A program made the position numbers and the translations under genes. This document shows, one piece after another, positions 5,601 through 7,830 of a DNA stretch of 7,830 nucleotides. The notes beneath the pieces are model-generated. The model saw only the letters and a program-made list of their open reading frames with translations, ran no database searches and was not told where the DNA came from. The stretch's first letter is position 1. Each line of letters begins with the position of its first letter. This stretch comes from an uncultured Bacilli bacterium (GTDB lineage Bacteria; Bacillota_I; Bacilli_A; RF39; UBA660): the NCBI GenBank assembly GCA_947584955.1, contig CANPWS010000060.1, positions 1-7,830 on the forward strand. The letters run 5' to 3'.

Positions 5601-7262
5601 AAACAAATAAATACTGAAAAGAAAATTGTATCATCAGTTTATAAAGGAGAAGAACTACCAAATATATTAAAGGAGATTGTTGAAGTTGGAAAGCAGTGTG
5701 AGCTGCATGTAAAAAAATTATGGTTAGATGCAATACCTGCTGAAATATTTGTTGATGACTTGTTGAAAAAATACCAATACAAAAAGGAAAATTATGTATT
5801 AAATCCTATAATAGGAGAATATGATGCTCCACAAAATCAAAAGCAAAATCTTTTAACTCTACCTTTAGATTTAGGAAATACAATAATTTATGGATTAGCA
5901 GGTAGTGGTAAAGAAAATTTATTACAAACAATGATTTATTCCTTAGAATTATTTCATTTTTCAAAAGAAGTAAATATATATATTATTGATTGTGGAGCAG
6001 AGTTATTAAATTGTTTTAGAAATTCACCAATAGTTGGTGATATAATGAATGCAACAGAGGAAGAAAAAATTAAAAATTGTTTTAAATTTTTAAACACAGA
6101 ATATGAAAGAAGAAAAAAATTATTTCAAGATTACAATGGTAGTTATGAATATTTTATAAAAAATAGTCAACAGTCGCTGCCTAATATTTTAGTAATTCTT
6201 AATAATTATGATAATTTTAATGAAGTGTATGATGAAAAATATGGTGAAACTTTAGTAAAATTAACTAGAGAAACAGAAAAATTTGGAATTAAATTTATAA
6301 TGACTGCGTTGTCATCTAATAGTGTGAGATTTAAATTATCTCAAAATTTTAGACAAAGTATTTGTCTACAAATGAAAGAAACATTTGACTATTATACGAT
6401 TTTAGGTAATACTTGCAAAGTTGTTCCTTCTGCTATAAAAGGTAGAGGAGTAGTTAAAATAAATAAAAATTTTTACGAATTTCAAACAGCATATCCAAAG
6501 AAAGTAGAAGATACTAATGAGTATTTAGTGTCTTTATCAAAATCATTATTAGAAAAATATAAAGAAAAAGCTCAACCTATCAAAATATTACCATCTATAA
6601 TAAATTATAATTATATGTTAGATAAATATAATGATGAATTTTCTATACCAATTGGTATGTATGTTGAATCTTTAGATATATTTTATTATAATTTTTTCAA
6701 AAATAAATTAAATATTGTTATGTCTGATTATTCCGATACATTGTATGATTTTAATAAATCATGCCTTAGTTTAGTAGAAAATTCCAAATTTAAATATAAT
6801 ATAATAGTTTTTGATGGTTTAAAAGAGTATGAATATATAAAAGAAGATAAAAAGATTTTATATATAAATGATAATTTTAAAGCTTCTATTGAGCAAATTA
6901 TCGAAAAAATAAAAGATATGGACAAAAGTAGTATATTATATTTTATAGGATTGCAAAATATAATTCAATCTGATATGGATATTGGTGAAACATTAAATAA
7001 AAATACTAATTCTGTTTTTGCAAAAGATAATGTTAGTGTGATTATAAGTGATACAGTAAGTGGTGTAGGAACTTATAAGAGTGATATGTGGTATACTACT
7101 GTTAATCCTAATGAAGCTATATATATAGGAGATAAAGTTGCAGACCAATATGTTTTTGCTGTTAAAAATGTAAAAAATAGCAAAAATATAAAACAAGGCT
7201 ATTTTATAAAAAAAGGGTATGCTGCAGAAGTTAAATTAATTAGTAGTGATAATAATGAATAA
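2658..7262 (+). CDS. essC: EssC/YukBA-type FtsK-SpoIIIE ATPase, motor of type VII secretion
   Basis: A 1534-aa membrane ATPase, close to the roughly 1,480 aa of staphylococcal EssC. Ribosome binding site AAAGGG lies at 2642-2647. Order of parts: two N-terminal FHA-like beta domains (about 1-100 and 105-205); an acidic linker; two membrane helices (about 269-291 and 307-329); a strongly basic coiled-coil stretch (336-370); then four ATPase-like modules. The first (about 385-660) has a degenerate P-loop (G458-I-V-G461) and an acidic DEDEDKDKDKD insert at 544-554. The second carries an intact Walker A, GMTGSGKS (732-739), the LIDYKGGG motif at 762-769, Walker B HLFLISDEF (D854/E855), arginines R875 and R878 and the ATQKPSG motif at 887-893. 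The third has GLAGSGKE (1079-1086), where the Mg-binding Ser/Thr is Glu, and LNNYDN (1181-1186) in place of an acidic Walker B. The C-terminal module (about 1315-1534) has no P-loop. In T7SSb this protein recognises and drives export of Esx substrates. It is the last gene of the yukD-essC operon. Confidence 0.95.
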   Translation: MKIILQEKDKLRSFNLTKEVIGNFWISDSNKNNIVNIEADDGKWILKSNIDYKILKDVNYKEKELLTNINQLESIELIEYLSFYIIELLTNKIYKIYCMPFYDNSLIQLVIDRKNTKNIVIGNNKSATINCSKEYFSKEQIVIDFQETYCTIKNNNLEIPMFINNIIETEKILSNGDMVFIDGIIIYIIGNLLLINNPNNCLFYDSLKLAKRILPQNKDIDYQSESEVFVEAFSKSEYFQRPPRFKRMIEKKSFDVDPPTQSEKEEEMPIIYTIGPMMLMGVTSLISGLEAIMNVVEGKSSFKENMAPIITCIAMLGSMVLFPFLQLMYKKFADIRKERKRRKKYKKYVNKKKEEILQEIEIQRQILIENNLPLDETARIILNKGRLIRNRKIEDPDFLSVRLGIGTVKPEIEIKLPEEHFTMDEDNLRDVYQAMFDDIKNIENVPVTVNLINNKITGIVGEYNYVKNFIDGFMLQILAYHSYDMLKIAVISSNEKKNTWEKYRNIPHFWNNEKSFRFMGINADDVNSVSNTLVQILNERYNNDEDEDKDKDKDNQQNAEKYKNYKEYYLIISDEVDYLKNTTIFNELINKKTNYGFSMVIITDKVDELPNECTNFINIAPNNSGLFENELLSTNQIYFEPDIPNFNLNPCYISLCNIPIDVSEGKFELPKQYSFLEMYNVGSVKQLNIRNKWKNNNPIQSLAAPVGINERGELFKIDLHEKYHGPHGLVAGMTGSGKSEWIITYVLSMCINYHPDEVQFVLIDYKGGGLAGTFENKETGFAIPHLAGTITNLDVAEINRSLASINSELKRRQALFNSARDKLGESSVDIYKYQRWYREGKIDEPISHLFLISDEFAELKAQQPEFMDELISTARIGRSLGVHLILATQKPSGVVNEQIWSNSKFRVCLKVQEPADSKEMILVPDAAYLKEVGRFYLQVGYNEFFAKGQSAYAGVPYYESDRHKKAVDTEIEFVNNIGDIFKQINTEKKIVSSVYKGEELPNILKEIVEVGKQCELHVKKLWLDAIPAEIFVDDLLKKYQYKKENYVLNPIIGEYDAPQNQKQNLLTLPLDLGNTIIYGLAGSGKENLLQTMIYSLELFHFSKEVNIYIIDCGAELLNCFRNSPIVGDIMNATEEEKIKNCFKFLNTEYERRKKLFQDYNGSYEYFIKNSQQSLPNILVILNNYDNFNEVYDEKYGETLVKLTRETEKFGIKFIMTALSSNSVRFKLSQNFRQSICLQMKETFDYYTILGNTCKVVPSAIKGRGVVKINKNFYEFQTAYPKKVEDTNEYLVSLSKSLLEKYKEKAQPIKILPSIINYNYMLDKYNDEFSIPIGMYVESLDIFYYNFFKNKLNIVMSDYSDTLYDFNKSCLSLVENSKFKYNIIVFDGLKEYEYIKEDKKILYINDNFKASIEQIIEKIKDMDKSSILYFIGLQNIIQSDMDIGETLNKNTNSVFAKDNVSVIISDTVSGVGTYKSDMWYTTVNPNEAIYIGDKVADQYVFAVKNVKNSKNIKQGYFIKKGYAAEVKLISSDNNE

Positions 7263-7294
7263 AAAATATTATCATTATAGTGTAATATATTTAT

Positions 7295-7333
7295 AAAAAA
7301 TATCTTTAATTGGAAGATATTTTTTCTTTTTTT
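7295..7333 (+). terminator. Intrinsic terminator of the yukD-essC operon
   Basis: AAAAAATATCTT (7295-7306) and AAGATATTTTTT (7314-7325) are a perfect 12-bp inverted repeat around the loop TAATTGG. A T-run interrupted by one C continues to 7333. This separates the secretion operon from the following DNA polymerase/exonuclease gene. Confidence 0.85.
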
Positions 7334-7344
7334 AAATCTTAAAA

Positions 7345-7355
7345 TATAATATAAT
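7345..7355 (+). promoter_or_regulatory. Probable -10 region of the polA promoter
   Basis: Two overlapping TATAAT boxes (7345-7350 and 7350-7355) stand 18-28 nt before the ATG. At the right distance upstream there are only T-rich sequences from the terminator tail, so no good -35 box can be named. A good ribosome binding site, AGGTGG (7362-7367), follows. Confidence 0.45.
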
Positions 7356-7372
7356 AACTATAGGTGGTATTA

Positions 7373-7830
7373 ATGAAAAAGATAATTCTCGTAGATGGTA
7401 ATAACTTAATGTTTAGAAGTTATTATGCTACTGCATATAGTGGAAATTTAATGAGAAATAGTAAGGGCTTTTTTACAAATGCATTATATGGATTTGTTTC
7501 TATGATGAATAAAATTATAGAAGAAGAGAAGCCAGAATATGTGGCTGTTGCATTTGATATTGGTAAGAATTTTAGAAAAGATTTATATAAAGAGTATAAA
7601 GATGGTAGAAATGCAACTCCAGATGAGTTAAAAATGCAAATGCCTGTTGCTCGTAAAATATTAACTGCTATGGGTATTAAATATTATGAAATGGAAAATT
7701 ATGAAGCAGATGATATAATAGGTACTTTATCTAAAAGAGCTTTAGATGACCCTGAATTTGATGCTTTGATAGTATCTAGTGATAAAGATTTATTACAACT
7801 TATAAATGAACAAGTAGAAGTTAAGTTATT
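7373..7830 (+). CDS. polA: DNA polymerase I N-terminal 5'-3' exonuclease domain (3' truncated by window)
   Basis: The first 152 codons of a gene that runs off the window. ATG 7373 follows AGGTGG by five bases. The sequence is the FEN-like 5'-3' exonuclease domain: LVDGNN (metal ligand D8), VAFDIG (D62), the basic arch YKEYKDGRNATPDEL (72-86, equivalent of the family's YKANR), YEADDIIGTL (E111, D113, D114) and SSDKDLLQL (D137, D139). All expected acidic metal-binding residues are present, so the domain should be active in removing RNA primers and flaps during replication and repair. Full PolA is near 870 aa, but some low-GC bacteria carry the exonuclease as a separate protein of about 290 aa. 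The visible part cannot separate these. It has its own transcription signals and is a chromosomal housekeeping gene, so it marks the right border of the secretion locus. Confidence 0.93.
   Translation, partial: MKKIILVDGNNLMFRSYYATAYSGNLMRNSKGFFTNALYGFVSMMNKIIEEEKPEYVAVAFDIGKNFRKDLYKEYKDGRNATPDELKMQMPVARKILTAMGIKYYEMENYEADDIIGTLSKRALDDPEFDALIVSSDKDLLQLINEQVEVKL

Noticed and set aside
2658..7262. FtsK/SpoIIIE DNA translocase instead of EssC
   Set aside because: N-terminal FHA-like domains, two membrane helices, multiple ATPase-like modules, no gamma DNA-binding domain, and adjacent yukD and Esx-like genes all fit EssC.

Overview
The window is very AT-rich (roughly three quarters A+T by eye), uses the standard code with TAA stops, and has strong AGGAGG-type ribosome binding sites, sigma-A promoters (several with an extended TG -10) and intrinsic terminators. 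This points to a low-GC Bacillota bacterium, probably an uncultured or gut-type Bacilli/Clostridia lineage. The genus cannot be called from the sequence.

Layout. Positions 1-563 are essentially non-coding. They hold several AT-rich palindromes and, near the right end, a good promoter (456-484) for the first operon. Two small genes follow, 564-848 (94 aa) and 870-1214 (114 aa). Both look like short helical-hairpin proteins of the Esx/WXG100 kind, although neither keeps a strict W-x-G motif. A perfect hairpin terminator (1344-1381) closes this operon. Its last bases are also the -35 box of the next promoter (1379-1407), which drives a 277-aa exported transglutaminase-like protein with a visible Cys-His-Asp triad (1438-2271). 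A second terminator (2312-2354) is in turn overlapped by the probable promoter of a two-gene operon: yukD/esaB (2387-2641, ubiquitin-like) and essC (2658-7262, FHA-FHA-TM-TM-FtsK/SpoIIIE ATPase). That operon ends at a terminator (7295-7333). After it comes polA, or a stand-alone 5'-3' exonuclease gene, cut by the window edge (7373 onward).

Together the genes form a Bacillota-type (T7SSb) type VII secretion locus: two likely substrates or partners (the Esx-like proteins), the small cytosolic YukD/EsaB protein and the membrane motor EssC. The transglutaminase-like cysteine enzyme between substrates and motor is not a standard T7SSb part. The usual membrane partners EssA, EssB/YukC and EsaA are not here and would have to lie upstream or elsewhere.

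The most unusual points are: (1) the second Esx-like protein has four cysteines in twin C-x6-C motifs placed exactly symmetrically about the predicted hairpin turn, as if stapled by two disulfides or binding a metal; (2) the embedded exported Cys-His-Asp enzyme; (3) an EssC in which only one of four ATPase-like modules keeps an intact P-loop; (4) two consecutive terminators overlapped by promoters.
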